Below are positions 36,680 to 45,844 of a stretch of 64,000 bases of DNA, one piece after another; position 1 is the first letter of the stretch; every line of letters starts with the position of its first letter. The stretch lies in contig NZ_LMUO01000015.1 in the NCBI RefSeq assembly GCF_009765905.1, positions 870,927 through 934,926 on the forward strand. The letters are read 5' to 3'. The stretch is from Mucilaginibacter sp. L196. Its GTDB lineage: Bacteria; Bacteroidota; Bacteroidia; Sphingobacteriales; Sphingobacteriaceae. A program made the translations under genes and the position numbers. Under the pieces are notes generated by a model, which did no database searches, was not told the origin of the DNA, and saw only the letters and a program-made list of their open reading frames with translations.

Positions 36680-39600
36680 ATGGAAAGAAGAAAATTTATT
36701 AAAAATACTATCCTCACTTCTGCCGGATTAATAGCGGCCACCTATATCTATAAAGCTTATGGCGAAGGCTACGGGGATGATGCCCCGGCTTTCTTATTTG
36801 CTAACCCGCCTGATAGTGCGCGTCCATGGGTTTTTTATATGTGGATGAACGGTAACATAACAAAGGAAGGAATTACTCTTGATCTTGAAGCCATGAAGCG
36901 CATGAATATAGGTGGCTTTGTTAATTTCAACAGCGCGGTTGGGATTCCCCGCGGCCCGGTTGACTATGCGGGCAGTGTTTGGGCCGATGCTGTTGTTCAC
37001 ACGGCAAGTGAATGTAACAGGTTGGGTATTGATATGTTTATGCATAACTCTCCCGGTTATTCTGGTTGTGGGGGACCATGGATAACACCGGAATATAGTA
37101 TGCAGGAATTGGTTTGGACGGAAGCATTGGTCAATAACACCACGGGTATCATCGACATAAAACTCGATAAACCGTATGCTAAACAAAGTTACTATCGAGA
37201 TGCGGTTACGATCGGTTATCCATCATTGGTGGTTGAAAAGGTGTTAATGAAGGATAAACTGATAAAAGCTACCGTAAACGGAGGGGTGGTTGATACACTC
37301 CTGATTTGTGATGGTAATCCGGAAACAAAGATAAGACTGGAAGCTTCAAAACTGGCGATAGGCACTTTGTTACTGGAGTTTTCGGAGCCATTTGAGGCCC
37401 GTGCCATCAGTATACTGCGTAAACCGGAAATACCTGAAGATTTGTTTGACGGTCCACGTGATCATCCGCCTCATATACTTTTAGAATCCTCGGATGATGG
37501 CGTACAATTTAATCCGATCGGGCAGATAGCTTGTGTAGAATTAAGAGCGATGGACACTCCGTCGACTTTGAGTTTTAAGCCGGTTAAGGCCAGTTATTAC
37601 CGTTTAACAACAACCTCGTCAACCTGGATCTCTGATGTACAGCTGCACAATGGCCCCCGGCTGGCTGGTTGGGCGGGGAAAACCAGTTTTACCCACGGGA
37701 ATTCTTTTGGAGATACACCATCTGTCGAAAGTAGCCTTGTAATTGATCCACTTAGCGTTGTTAATTTATCGGAACATATGGATAAAGGTGGCAGGCTGGT
37801 ATGGAGAGCCCCAGCTGGCAATTGGACAATATTGAGAATAGGGCATACAACTACTGGTGAGGAAAATGCCGCGCATCCTGATTCGGCAAAGGGGCTTGAA
37901 ACGGATAAATATAGCAGGGCTGCGCTGGATCAACATTTTGAACATTTCCTGGACCCATTGCTGAAAATGCTGCAACCCCAAATTGGCAAGGGCATGAAAG
38001 GTATAACAGTTGACAGTTGGGAAGCCGGAAAATCTAACTGGACTATTAATTTCATGGAGGAATTTAAAAAACGGAGAGGTTACGAGATGTTACCCTGGTT
38101 GGCTGCGATGACAGGCAGGATTATTAGTAGTATAGACGATAGCGAACGGTTTTTATGGGATGTCCGTAAAACCCATGCAGATTTGCTGGCCGAAAATTTT
38201 TATGGTTACTACCAGGAAAAATGCCACCAACGCAGCCTTCAATTTAATGCGGAGCCTTATGGCGATGGCGTATTTGACAGTGTGCAAGTTGGGCAATACC
38301 TGGATACACCCATGTCTGAATTTTGGACACGTTATATCTACGGCAGCGATGCCACTTCAAAGCAAGCTGCTTCTATTGCCCATGTTTATGGGCGTAAGGT
38401 AGCGGCGGCCGAAGCATTTACCTCCATGCCGCTTAATGCGAAATGGGCGGATTATCCGTACTCGCTGAAGACTGAAGGTGATTATTTTTTCACACGGGGT
38501 ATTAACCGGCTGGTGTTTCACACTTTTGTACATCAACCCTACAAAACAGGTAAACCCGGTATGACCATGGGGCCTTTCGGCAGCCACTTTGATCGTAATA
38601 ATACCTGGACCGAACAGGCTTACGGCTGGACCGGTTATATCAAACGAATGCAATACCTGTTACAGCAAGGGTTGTTTGTGGTTGATGCCTGCTATTTTAA
38701 AGGAGATGAACCTGAGTCGGGGGTGCCTGATACCTATGAATTTATGCCCTATGGTTATGTTGCGGATGTGGTGGGGGCCGAAGGTTTAAACAGGTTCTTT
38801 ATTAAAAACAACCAGATAATATTACCTGATGGAATGACCTACAAGGTATGTATCCTTGGGAAATCAGAACATATTTTACCGGCAACCCTTCAAAAACTGA
38901 TGGCGTTGGTAAATGCGGGTATGGTGATGCTGGTTTTGGACAGGCCATCCAAAACTTATGGACACCAGGAAAGCGACCAGTTTATTCAGCAGAAGGTGAA
39001 TGAGCTATATGGCGGTATTGATGGTAAAAGTGTGATGGAAAATACCTATGGCAACGGTAAGGTTATTTGGGTGGAGGATATGAAAACTGCCTTACAACTT
39101 TTGCCAATTCATCCGGATTTTCAATATACGGCCCAAAATACCGATGCCGCCATCTATTATATCCATAAACAACTGAACGGGGCCGATTTTTATTTTATCA
39201 GCAACCATCATCGGAGGTATGAGAAAATAGTTTGCTCTTTCCGCATAAGTGGCATGCAGCCGGAAATATGGAACAGCGAAACCAATGAAATTTACGAAGC
39301 GGCGGTTTATGCCTTTAATGGCAATCGTACAACACTCTCCCTGGAACTGGGGCCTGCCGGCTCTCTTTTTGTCATATTTCGAAAAAAGGCGGGCCAAACA
39401 GGGTATAGCTCTATTACTATGGACGGAAGCCCTTATTTATCGCTGGAAGCATATCCCTCTTGCGTAAACGGTGCCTATCCCGGTATTACCAATAATTTCA
39501 GTATCACCTTGTGGGCAAAACCTGATGTGTTTACCCAGGAATCAAGAGGTATGTTGTTCCATGCTCCTCAAGCTGAAAAACTTTACGGACCAGGGCATGT

Positions 39601-40633
39601 GGCAGTCGCCTTAGGTGCGGGCCAAAATGGTGTTCAAGTATATGAGCGGGGCAGCGGAAAAAATAGATTGGTTTTAAATGACACACAATTGCTGCAGGGT
39701 TACACCTTTATCGCTGTGGTTTATGATCAGGGACAGCCCAATTTATATATCAATGGCAAGTTAATCGCCAGTGGCAAAGTATCAGGAAATATTGTTCATC
39801 CCGGCCTTGGTACTGCGGCTGAAGAAAGCCACATAGCTACCGGTTTCGAGGGGAATTATACAGCCCCGCAGCTGTTTAGCGAAGTGTTGACCGCACACCA
39901 AATTACAAAACAGTATGAAGCGGGTTTGCCTGCACCATTGCAGCCGGTAGCCGTTAGTGTAAAGCAATTGGCCAACAATAAGCTGGAATTAACGGCTTTC
40001 AAAAATGGGAAATATACTTTTATAGGTCCCTGCAAATCCAAAGAAATTCTTATCAATACTTGTAGCACGACGGAATTAAGTAATAACTGGGTTGTTGACC
40101 TGCCCGGTAATAGGGAAAGTCCCTCGAGAATAAAGTTGCCCAAACTGTTGTCACTGAGCAAGCACCCCGATCCTGATGTACGCTATTTTTCAGGTACTGC
40201 GGTCTATCATCAATCCTTCGTTATAACTGAAGCAGATATGCATCCCGGGTATCAGATTTTACTGGACTTAGGCAGGGTGGAAGTAATTGCCGAGGTTAAA
40301 GTTAACGGAACGTTGCTGGGGAATTTGTGGAAAGAGCCTTTTTGTATCAATATTACACCAGTATTGAAACCCGGGATCAATCATATGGAGATAAGCGTGA
40401 CTACGCTTTGGCCCAATCGATTGATAGGTGATGAACAGTTGCCACAGGAGAACGATTATAACGTGCAAGGCTATGTGGAAAGACTTCCAGATTGGTATGT
40501 GCAAAACGAGCCTAAGCCCGGCCAGCGCCACACGTTTGCAACCTGGAAATATTTTGATAAGGATTCACCGCTGTTGGAATCTGGTTTACTGGGACCAGTA
40601 AGGTTAATGACGGCTGTTAAAAAAATGATCTGA
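36680..40633 (+). CDS. GH106-type alpha-L-rhamnosidase with LamG insertion
   Basis: 1317 residues. The start MERRKFIKNTILTSAGLIAA is a Tat-like RR leader. The catalytic region shows GH106 landmarks: ARPWVFYMWMNGNITKEGI, MNIGGFVNF, MHNSPGYSGCGGPWI, VDSWEAGKSNWT, NAEPYGDG and FTRGINRLVFHTFVHQPY. A concanavalin/LamG-like module (about 908-1083, ITLWAKPDVF...PNLYINGKLIASG) is inserted before the C-terminal galactose-binding-like sandwich (about 1120-1300, YHQSFVITEADMHPG...LPQENDYNVQGYV). The insertion explains the length, above the usual 1000-1150. Predicted to remove alpha-L-rhamnose; the module probably binds glycan. Confidence 0.9.
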   Translation: MERRKFIKNTILTSAGLIAATYIYKAYGEGYGDDAPAFLFANPPDSARPWVFYMWMNGNITKEGITLDLEAMKRMNIGGFVNFNSAVGIPRGPVDYAGSVWADAVVHTASECNRLGIDMFMHNSPGYSGCGGPWITPEYSMQELVWTEALVNNTTGIIDIKLDKPYAKQSYYRDAVTIGYPSLVVEKVLMKDKLIKATVNGGVVDTLLICDGNPETKIRLEASKLAIGTLLLEFSEPFEARAISILRKPEIPEDLFDGPRDHPPHILLESSDDGVQFNPIGQIACVELRAMDTPSTLSFKPVKASYYRLTTTSSTWISDVQLHNGPRLAGWAGKTSFTHGNSFGDTPSVESSLVIDPLSVVNLSEHMDKGGRLVWRAPAGNWTILRIGHTTTGEENAAHPDSAKGLETDKYSRAALDQHFEHFLDPLLKMLQPQIGKGMKGITVDSWEAGKSNWTINFMEEFKKRRGYEMLPWLAAMTGRIISSIDDSERFLWDVRKTHADLLAENFYGYYQEKCHQRSLQFNAEPYGDGVFDSVQVGQYLDTPMSEFWTRYIYGSDATSKQAASIAHVYGRKVAAAEAFTSMPLNAKWADYPYSLKTEGDYFFTRGINRLVFHTFVHQPYKTGKPGMTMGPFGSHFDRNNTWTEQAYGWTGYIKRMQYLLQQGLFVVDACYFKGDEPESGVPDTYEFMPYGYVADVVGAEGLNRFFIKNNQIILPDGMTYKVCILGKSEHILPATLQKLMALVNAGMVMLVLDRPSKTYGHQESDQFIQQKVNELYGGIDGKSVMENTYGNGKVIWVEDMKTALQLLPIHPDFQYTAQNTDAAIYYIHKQLNGADFYFISNHHRRYEKIVCSFRISGMQPEIWNSETNEIYEAAVYAFNGNRTTLSLELGPAGSLFVIFRKKAGQTGYSSITMDGSPYLSLEAYPSCVNGAYPGITNNFSITLWAKPDVFTQESRGMLFHAPQAEKLYGPGHVAVALGAGQNGVQVYERGSGKNRLVLNDTQLLQGYTFIAVVYDQGQPNLYINGKLIASGKVSGNIVHPGLGTAAEESHIATGFEGNYTAPQLFSEVLTAHQITKQYEAGLPAPLQPVAVSVKQLANNKLELTAFKNGKYTFIGPCKSKEILINTCSTTELSNNWVVDLPGNRESPSRIKLPKLLSLSKHPDPDVRYFSGTAVYHQSFVITEADMHPGYQILLDLGRVEVIAEVKVNGTLLGNLWKEPFCINITPVLKPGINHMEISVTTLWPNRLIGDEQLPQENDYNVQGYVERLPDWYVQNEPKPGQRHTFATWKYFDKDSPLLESGLLGPVRLMTAVKKMI

Positions 40634-40653
40634 TCAATAAAGGAAAACGGATA

Positions 40654-42303
40654 ATGAAAAAACACTTTATTTTAACTTTTGTAATTATTTTACGAACAGG
40701 ATTCAGCTCGTTTGCAATGGCCCAGGCTCAAATATCTAAAACCCAGGCGCCGCTTTATCAACCTGCCGATCATGTTTATCAATACATGGTTAAAGCCGGA
40801 GGTCGTAATGTTTATCTGTGGATACCACCCCATTGCCCTAAGGTGAAAGGCGCGCTGGTCTCGTTTTCAAACCTGCTGGAGCGCCAATGGTTAGAAGACC
40901 CGCTGATACGCCGTACCGCTGCCGACATCGGTTTAGCGATTATATGGATTGGCCCGGCAAATAATGACGACAGATCATTTACCGCCGATATGAAGCCGGG
41001 AATGGAAATAATATTTCAACAAATGATGGATGAGCTGGCCGATGAGTCGGGCTATGCGGAATTAAAAAATGCGCCTGTAATTGCTATGGGGCACTCGGCC
41101 AATGGGCAATTTGCCTGGACATTTGCAAACGCTTTTCCGGATCGCACAATCGCGGTTATTCCTATCAAAACTGTTCCGCCACCTGATTCACTCGGGTTCA
41201 GCAACATTCCTTTTTGCTATATAGTTGGTGAAACAACCGAATGGCCGCAGTACCGGGTGCCTGATCCGGCAACCAAGCCAGGCGACCGTGATTTTTATTG
41301 GCCGATTGTACGCAAAGGAGCGCTGTTTTTGCGAGCACGAAATCCTGATAACCTGGTCGGGGTAGTAATTGATCCCGGTGGGGGGCATTTCGACTGGTCG
41401 ACACATTTGGCACAATTTGTCGCTTTATATATCCGCAAAGCTTGCCAGTATCGTTTACCGGCTAAGGGGCAAAGCAAGCTAAAACCTATCATCAAAAATG
41501 CAGGCTGGTTAACAGGCAATGGCGGGATGAATAAGGATGAATATATTCTCGCTCCATACGTACTGTTTAAAGGACCGGCAAGTGAAGGCTACTGGTTTTT
41601 TGATAAGGAAACAGCTACAGCCGCAGCCAATTTTGAGGGCGATCGCATCAAAAGAAAAAAGCAAATGCCCACATTTATACAGGACGGGCAACAGGTTCTG
41701 GTAGCTAAATTAGGTTACGCAGCATTGAAGTTTGAACCCGATCCAGATGGCGTATCATTTCACTTTCGGGGCGGTTTTTTGCCACAGCTGCCTCCTGAAC
41801 TTATCGGATCCGGAGAAGCGCTAGGGCATTCATCAGGCGGGATTACATTCAGGGTAATCACCGGCCCGGCTATACAAATAGGGCCCGATTCGTTCCGGCT
41901 GCAATTTGACCGCACCGGCATGGGAGGCGAATTATGGATACAGGAAGTGCAGGTCGGAGATAGCGAGTATCGTTATGCCGTGCAACCCGGCATGATTCGT
42001 ATTCCTACAAAATTAACCACCGGAAAGCCGCAGAAAATCAAGTTTGCCCAAATCCCAGACCTAACAAAAAATGCAACTTCAGTGCCTTTGCAGGCTGAGT
42101 CAGATAGTGGCTTGCCGGTGTCATATTACGTAGTAGCGGGTCCTGCCTATGTTGAGCATAACCATCTTATAATTACCCCGGTTCCTGTTAATAGCAAATA
42201 CCCGGTAAAGATAACTGTAGTAGCTTACCAATGGGGGCGCATGGGCGAACCGTTGTTCCAATCTGCAGACCCGGTGGAACAATCTTTCAGCATTTACCGG
42301 TAA
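40654..42303 (+). CDS. Uncharacterised secreted alpha/beta-hydrolase-like protein (copy C)
   Basis: 549 residues, signal peptide ending AMAQ. Same plan as copies A and B but more divergent: YLWIPPHCPKVKG, nucleophile elbow MGHSANGQFAW (Ser148), VGETTEW at the acid position, and GGGHFDWSTH (His245), with a Ser-His spacing of 97. The C-terminal half ends VPVNSKYPVKITVVAYQWGR. Small changes at the elbow (SANGQ for SAAAS) suggest another specificity. It is the last intact gene of the first PUL, 20 bases after GH106 and preceded by a good ribosome binding site (AAAGGA). Confidence 0.75.
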   Translation: MKKHFILTFVIILRTGFSSFAMAQAQISKTQAPLYQPADHVYQYMVKAGGRNVYLWIPPHCPKVKGALVSFSNLLERQWLEDPLIRRTAADIGLAIIWIGPANNDDRSFTADMKPGMEIIFQQMMDELADESGYAELKNAPVIAMGHSANGQFAWTFANAFPDRTIAVIPIKTVPPPDSLGFSNIPFCYIVGETTEWPQYRVPDPATKPGDRDFYWPIVRKGALFLRARNPDNLVGVVIDPGGGHFDWSTHLAQFVALYIRKACQYRLPAKGQSKLKPIIKNAGWLTGNGGMNKDEYILAPYVLFKGPASEGYWFFDKETATAAANFEGDRIKRKKQMPTFIQDGQQVLVAKLGYAALKFEPDPDGVSFHFRGGFLPQLPPELIGSGEALGHSSGGITFRVITGPAIQIGPDSFRLQFDRTGMGGELWIQEVQVGDSEYRYAVQPGMIRIPTKLTTGKPQKIKFAQIPDLTKNATSVPLQAESDSGLPVSYYVVAGPAYVEHNHLIITPVPVNSKYPVKITVVAYQWGRMGEPLFQSADPVEQSFSIYR

Positions 42304-42430
42304 TTGTAACGCGGGAATTTTTCTACCGACCAGGCGGCTATTACGGGAAGATCGGAGAGATACATTCACCGGTTGCATATCGGTGGGCCAGGGGTATGCT
42401 TGTTGATAATAAGATCATTTACATTATTAC
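42304..42430. other. Spacer between the PUL end and the pseudogene promoter
   Basis: Part of a 355-base stretch without an intact gene. A 108-codon frame crosses it from inside copy C of the hydrolase-like gene, but it is a shadow with no start or family match. No terminator was seen. Confidence 0.5.
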
Positions 42431-42492
42431 ACCCTCTATTTGGTCTAATTACCCCACCTGGTTAAGTGACATATCATATATCCTACACTTTG
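42431..42492 (+). promoter_or_regulatory. Degenerate copy f of the shared promoter element
   Basis: ACCCT at 42431, GGTC where GACC is expected (13 bp on), ACCCCACC at 42451-42458, and a possible -7 box TACACTTTG at 42484-42492. Spacing to the box is 26 bp instead of 22-23 and the centre has changed. Its place before a pseudogene fits decay of an old regulon member. Confidence 0.4.
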
Positions 42493-42658
42493 TTAACCAA
42501 TTGCTTTTAAAACCAGGTTTCAATGTTCAGAGAATAACCATGCTTTTTATAATCTAAGATCACGTTTGCTAACTCACCTGTAATGGGTTTTTATATGCAT
42601 TATAAAATACAACCTTAACCTAATTTCTCTTGATAATTAAATCAGTAAAACTAAAGCT

Positions 42659-44151
42659 ATGAACTTAGTATATCGTGTTGTTTTATCAGTTTTGATTTCT
42701 TGTTATAGTTTATTTGCACTATCTCAGGCCACCCCCCAAAATCAATTCATTAATAACAACCATAAATAATAATTCAAATCAAATACCAATTGAAAAACTG
42801 TACTTGCAATTAGATAAACCAGCATATACGCTTGGTGATACGATCTGGTTCAAGGCCTATCTGCTCAATGGCGACTTCCTGACATCATCCACACGCAGCG
42901 GCTTGCTTTATGTTGAATTGGACGACTTCGAAAATAAATGCGTAAAAAGGATGGCTGTCCCGTTAATTTCGGGACTTAGCTGGGGTAATATAACATTAAC
43001 AAAAGGTGAGATTCCGGAGGGCAGTTATACGCTTAGGGCGTATACCAAGTGGATGGTAAATTTTGGTGAAGATTATGTATTTAAAAAGAACTTTTATGTA
43101 GCGTCAGCAGAACCGGAGACACGTTTTCTCACAACTGATTTTAAGGAAACAAAACAGGCTGATGAAATCAATATCCGCGCAGGTGTTTTATTTACTGCCT
43201 CATTCCTTATCCAAGCCAGAAATAAACGAGGAAAAAGTTTTAATGTAGGAATTTCTGTCGATGAATTTAAGCCACCTGTATTTTTGCAAACATCGGAACG
43301 ATCCTATCCATGGTATGTAAATACCGATACACTGTTACTTCATTATCTTAAAAATAAAGTTATAAAACAGCAGGAAGAAGCAAAATTGCAAGACCCTGGG
43401 CGCATGTTAAAAGAAGTATCGATAAAGGATACAAGAATTGTTAAGGATTCGAAAAATCTTAATGGCCCGGGGCAGGTCGACTTAGTACTCGATGAGCAGG
43501 ATATGCTAAAAGCAGGAAAAATGACACTAGGCGATCTCCTGAAAAATAAAATCAAAGGCTTTGGCGAGGCCTATGTGCTTCATAGCCCAAACATGGAGTA
43601 TGAAATTTATGATGAAAATGTACATTTCGTTTTTGATGGTGTTTATTTGGATAAGTTTTATAGTCCTTCAGGTGAAGCTAATGGCCTTTATCAATATATT
43701 AAACAATACCTGGATTACTATACTGCTGAAGATATTACCGGTATAGAAGTAATGTATAATTTACGTTATACTGATAATTATGTTTCAACTTTTATGTCTG
43801 CTATGAAGGTAGGCGACCCAATAGCTTTTATAGAAATTACTACAGGATCCGGTGATGGGCCATTCATGAAAAAAATAACCGGAACCTACTTGTATAAACC
43901 ACTGCCAGTAACCCTGCCGAAAGAGTTTTATCGCCCCAAATATACTATAAATAGCAAAATCGTTGGAACAGACCTACGTTCAACTATTCACTGGGAGCCC
44001 AATATTTATAACAGACACTGCCGGAAAAGCCACTCTATCCTTTTATAGCGCTGATAAATCAACCCATTATACCATCATCGTGCAGGGTACTAATTTTAAC
44101 GGATCTATGGGCTACCTGCATAGTATTATTACTGTGAATAACGTGCAATGA
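42659..44151 (+). pseudogene. Frameshifted MG2 / plug-domain outer-membrane protein
   Basis: The start at 42659 encodes a good signal peptide (MNLVYRVV...LFALSQA) but stops after 36 codons. The continuing frame (to 44048) shows EKLYLQLDKPAYTLGDTIWFKAYLLNG, the MG2-like opening of large Bacteroidota proteins that carry a TonB-plug domain. An extra base in the six-C run near 42732 would explain the first shift. A second shift near 44012 moves the C-terminal block TDTAGKATLSFYSADK into another frame, ending at 44151. Total length is well below the usual 800-900 residues, and the text jumps between 43140 and 43200, so an internal deletion is likely. Confidence 0.8.
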
Positions 44152-44222
44152 TTATTATAAAATAAGTTTATTAATGCCACCAGAGCCAAAGACTATTTAG
44201 CTATTGAACTCGTCAATTTAAA

Positions 44223-45278
44223 TCATTTAGGAAGTTGTGGCCTCGAAGAATTTCTTATAAATAGTTTGGTAGGCAACATTACAGTTTCAAATTCTAATAC
44301 AGGTCTTTTCTTTTCTATCAGTTCAATTAATATTTCAGCTGCTTTTCTGCCCATTTCAAAACCAGGCTGATAAACTGAGCTTAATGAAGGCTTGAAAATT
44401 TCTGCGAGATCCGTATTTGTAAATCCCATTAATGCAATTTCATTTGGAATTTTAATGTTTCGATTACGCAGTAACGAAAAAGTTGTGGTTGTTATCCTGT
44501 CAGAAGCGGTAAAAATGGCATCGGGCCTATTCTCATCTTGTAGTAATTCAGCTAGCGCATTCTCTATTTCCAGGTTATCTTTCCCACCATGGTTGCAATA
44601 TTTAATTTGTTTTTCATCTATTACAATACCACTGTCTTTAAGTGCAGTTTTATAGCCATTTAATCTTTGAACTGTTAAAGGTATATGTTCACTACTGGTG
44701 ATGTGAGCAATTTTCTGATAGCCTGCACTTATTAAATGCATTGTTGCATCATAGGCGCCCATGAAATTATCAGCTACTACCTTATGTGTATCTATTTCAT
44801 CCGGCACCCTGTCAAAAAAAACTATTGGCAAACCTTTATCGTTTGCATTTTTAAAATGGCTTACATCCTGAGTTTCTGTCGAAAGAGAAACCAATAAACC
44901 ATCTATAGATTTGGAAGTAAGATGCTGTACATTACAAACTTCCAATTCATAAGATTCGTGGGATTGTGTAATAAAGACATTGTAGCCTTTATCATTCGCC
45001 ACAGATTCTATACCGTTAACTATTTGAGAGAAAAAACTATTTTCAATAGTTGATACCACAATTCCAATAGTTTTGCTTTGCCCCATTTTAAGTGTTTGGG
45101 CTATTGAATTTGGCTGATAATTATATTTTTGAGCACAGGCTACAACAATTTCTTTTGTTTTGGCACCTATTTGATACGAATCTTTTAATGCCCTGGAAAT
45201 AGTGCAAGCAGAAAGGTTAAGTTCCTTTGCAATGTCTTTAATGGTGGTAGCACCAAAATTTATTTTTGTTCCCTTCAA
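44223..45278 (-). CDS. LacI family transcriptional regulator (copy 2)
   Basis: 351 residues. The HTH is at about 12-33 (TIKDIAKELNLSACTISRAL), followed by the hinge YQPNSIAQTLKMGQS and a sugar-sensing domain (about 70-345, with TIENSFFSQ, PIVFFDRVP, VVADNFMGA, LMGFTNTDLAEIF). It differs clearly from copy 1 and is not a recent duplicate. It is the only regulator on the minus strand and, notably, has the shared C-rich element and a perfect -7 box in its own promoter, so it appears to be controlled by the same activator as the PUL. Its ligand and targets are unknown. Confidence 0.93.
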   Translation of the reverse strand: MKGTKINFGATTIKDIAKELNLSACTISRALKDSYQIGAKTKEIVVACAQKYNYQPNSIAQTLKMGQSKTIGIVVSTIENSFFSQIVNGIESVANDKGYNVFITQSHESYELEVCNVQHLTSKSIDGLLVSLSTETQDVSHFKNANDKGLPIVFFDRVPDEIDTHKVVADNFMGAYDATMHLISAGYQKIAHITSSEHIPLTVQRLNGYKTALKDSGIVIDEKQIKYCNHGGKDNLEIENALAELLQDENRPDAIFTASDRITTTTFSLLRNRNIKIPNEIALMGFTNTDLAEIFKPSLSSVYQPGFEMGRKAAEILIELIEKKRPVLEFETVMLPTKLFIRNSSRPQLPK

Positions 45279-45309
45279 TTTTCAGTTATAACGGATTGTT
45301 TATAGTATT

Positions 45310-45366
45310 CAAATGTAATTTCTAAAAAAAGGAAGTAAAGGGGGGCGAGGGGTCAACCAAGGGGGT
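45310..45366 (-). promoter_or_regulatory. Shared PUL promoter element, copy e (LacI copy 2)
   Basis: Read on the minus strand: ACCCCC from 45366, GACC with its A at 45353 (13 bp), a C6 run ending at 45340, then TACATTTG at 45317-45310, a perfect TAnnTTTG -7 box 23 bp on. It points to the LacI gene starting at 45278. Being on the other strand with the same spacing makes chance similarity unlikely. Confidence 0.7.
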
Positions 45367-45451
45367 TAAACGCACTCGTTATCAAACTAATAAAGACATA
45401 GGTAAATAGGAATCCATTGTTTTTGTGAAGCTGTTAGTACACAATTAGTAA

Positions 45452-45670
45452 ACTGATCTGCCGAAACCGAATGCTATTAATGAAAACAAAATTGCTTTAA
45501 ATGGGGTGGAAAAGATAACCGGCGATGCTACTTTAATTGTGTTAAAGGGGAATGATCCTGAAGATACCAATACTATTTGCCATCCTGAAAAATATTCCGG
45601 TTGTTTCGAAAGTTCCAGGTATCGGTAAAATATTTTACCGAACCTTTGAACCGAAATGCTTTTTATAAGT
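45452..45670 (+). pseudogene. Remnant of a GH51 alpha-L-arabinofuranosidase C-terminus
   Basis: The frame 45452-45628 reads ...NAINENKIALNGVEKITGDA, then LIVLKGNDPEDTNTICHPE, which matches the C-terminal sandwich of GH51 enzymes (pattern: L.G.D...NT...P). After an AAAAA run near 45590 the expected continuation (IPVVSKVPGIGKIFYRTFEP) moves by one frame, so one A was gained. No catalytic domain or start is present; only about 65 codons remain, next to the LacI gene. It shows that an arabinofuranosidase gene once stood here. Confidence 0.65.
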
Positions 45671-45763
45671 TTAATGCCTTACTAAGTATTTTAACAGGTA
45701 TTAAAATATTTCTAATAACTATTAGAATCTCCTAATGTTCACTGCAATAATATTAAGTCGAAC

Positions 45764-45771
45764 TATATTTG
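45764..45771 (+). promoter_or_regulatory. -7 box before the first Wzi/RemB-like gene
   Basis: TATATTTG, a perfect TAnnTTTG box, 74 bases before the start at 45845. No clear TTG -33 box at the standard spacing and no shared C-rich element upstream. Confidence 0.45.
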
Positions 45772-45844
45772 AAGAACTGTTTTAGAACACATAAGCTATT
45801 ATGCCAGTTTGACGAATAGCTTATGATCACTTAAACATCTACTT

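Noticed and set aside
42231..42557. 108-codon frame crossing the end of hydrolase-like copy C
   Set aside because: It overlaps a well-supported gene in another frame and extends into a degenerate promoter; no homology pattern.
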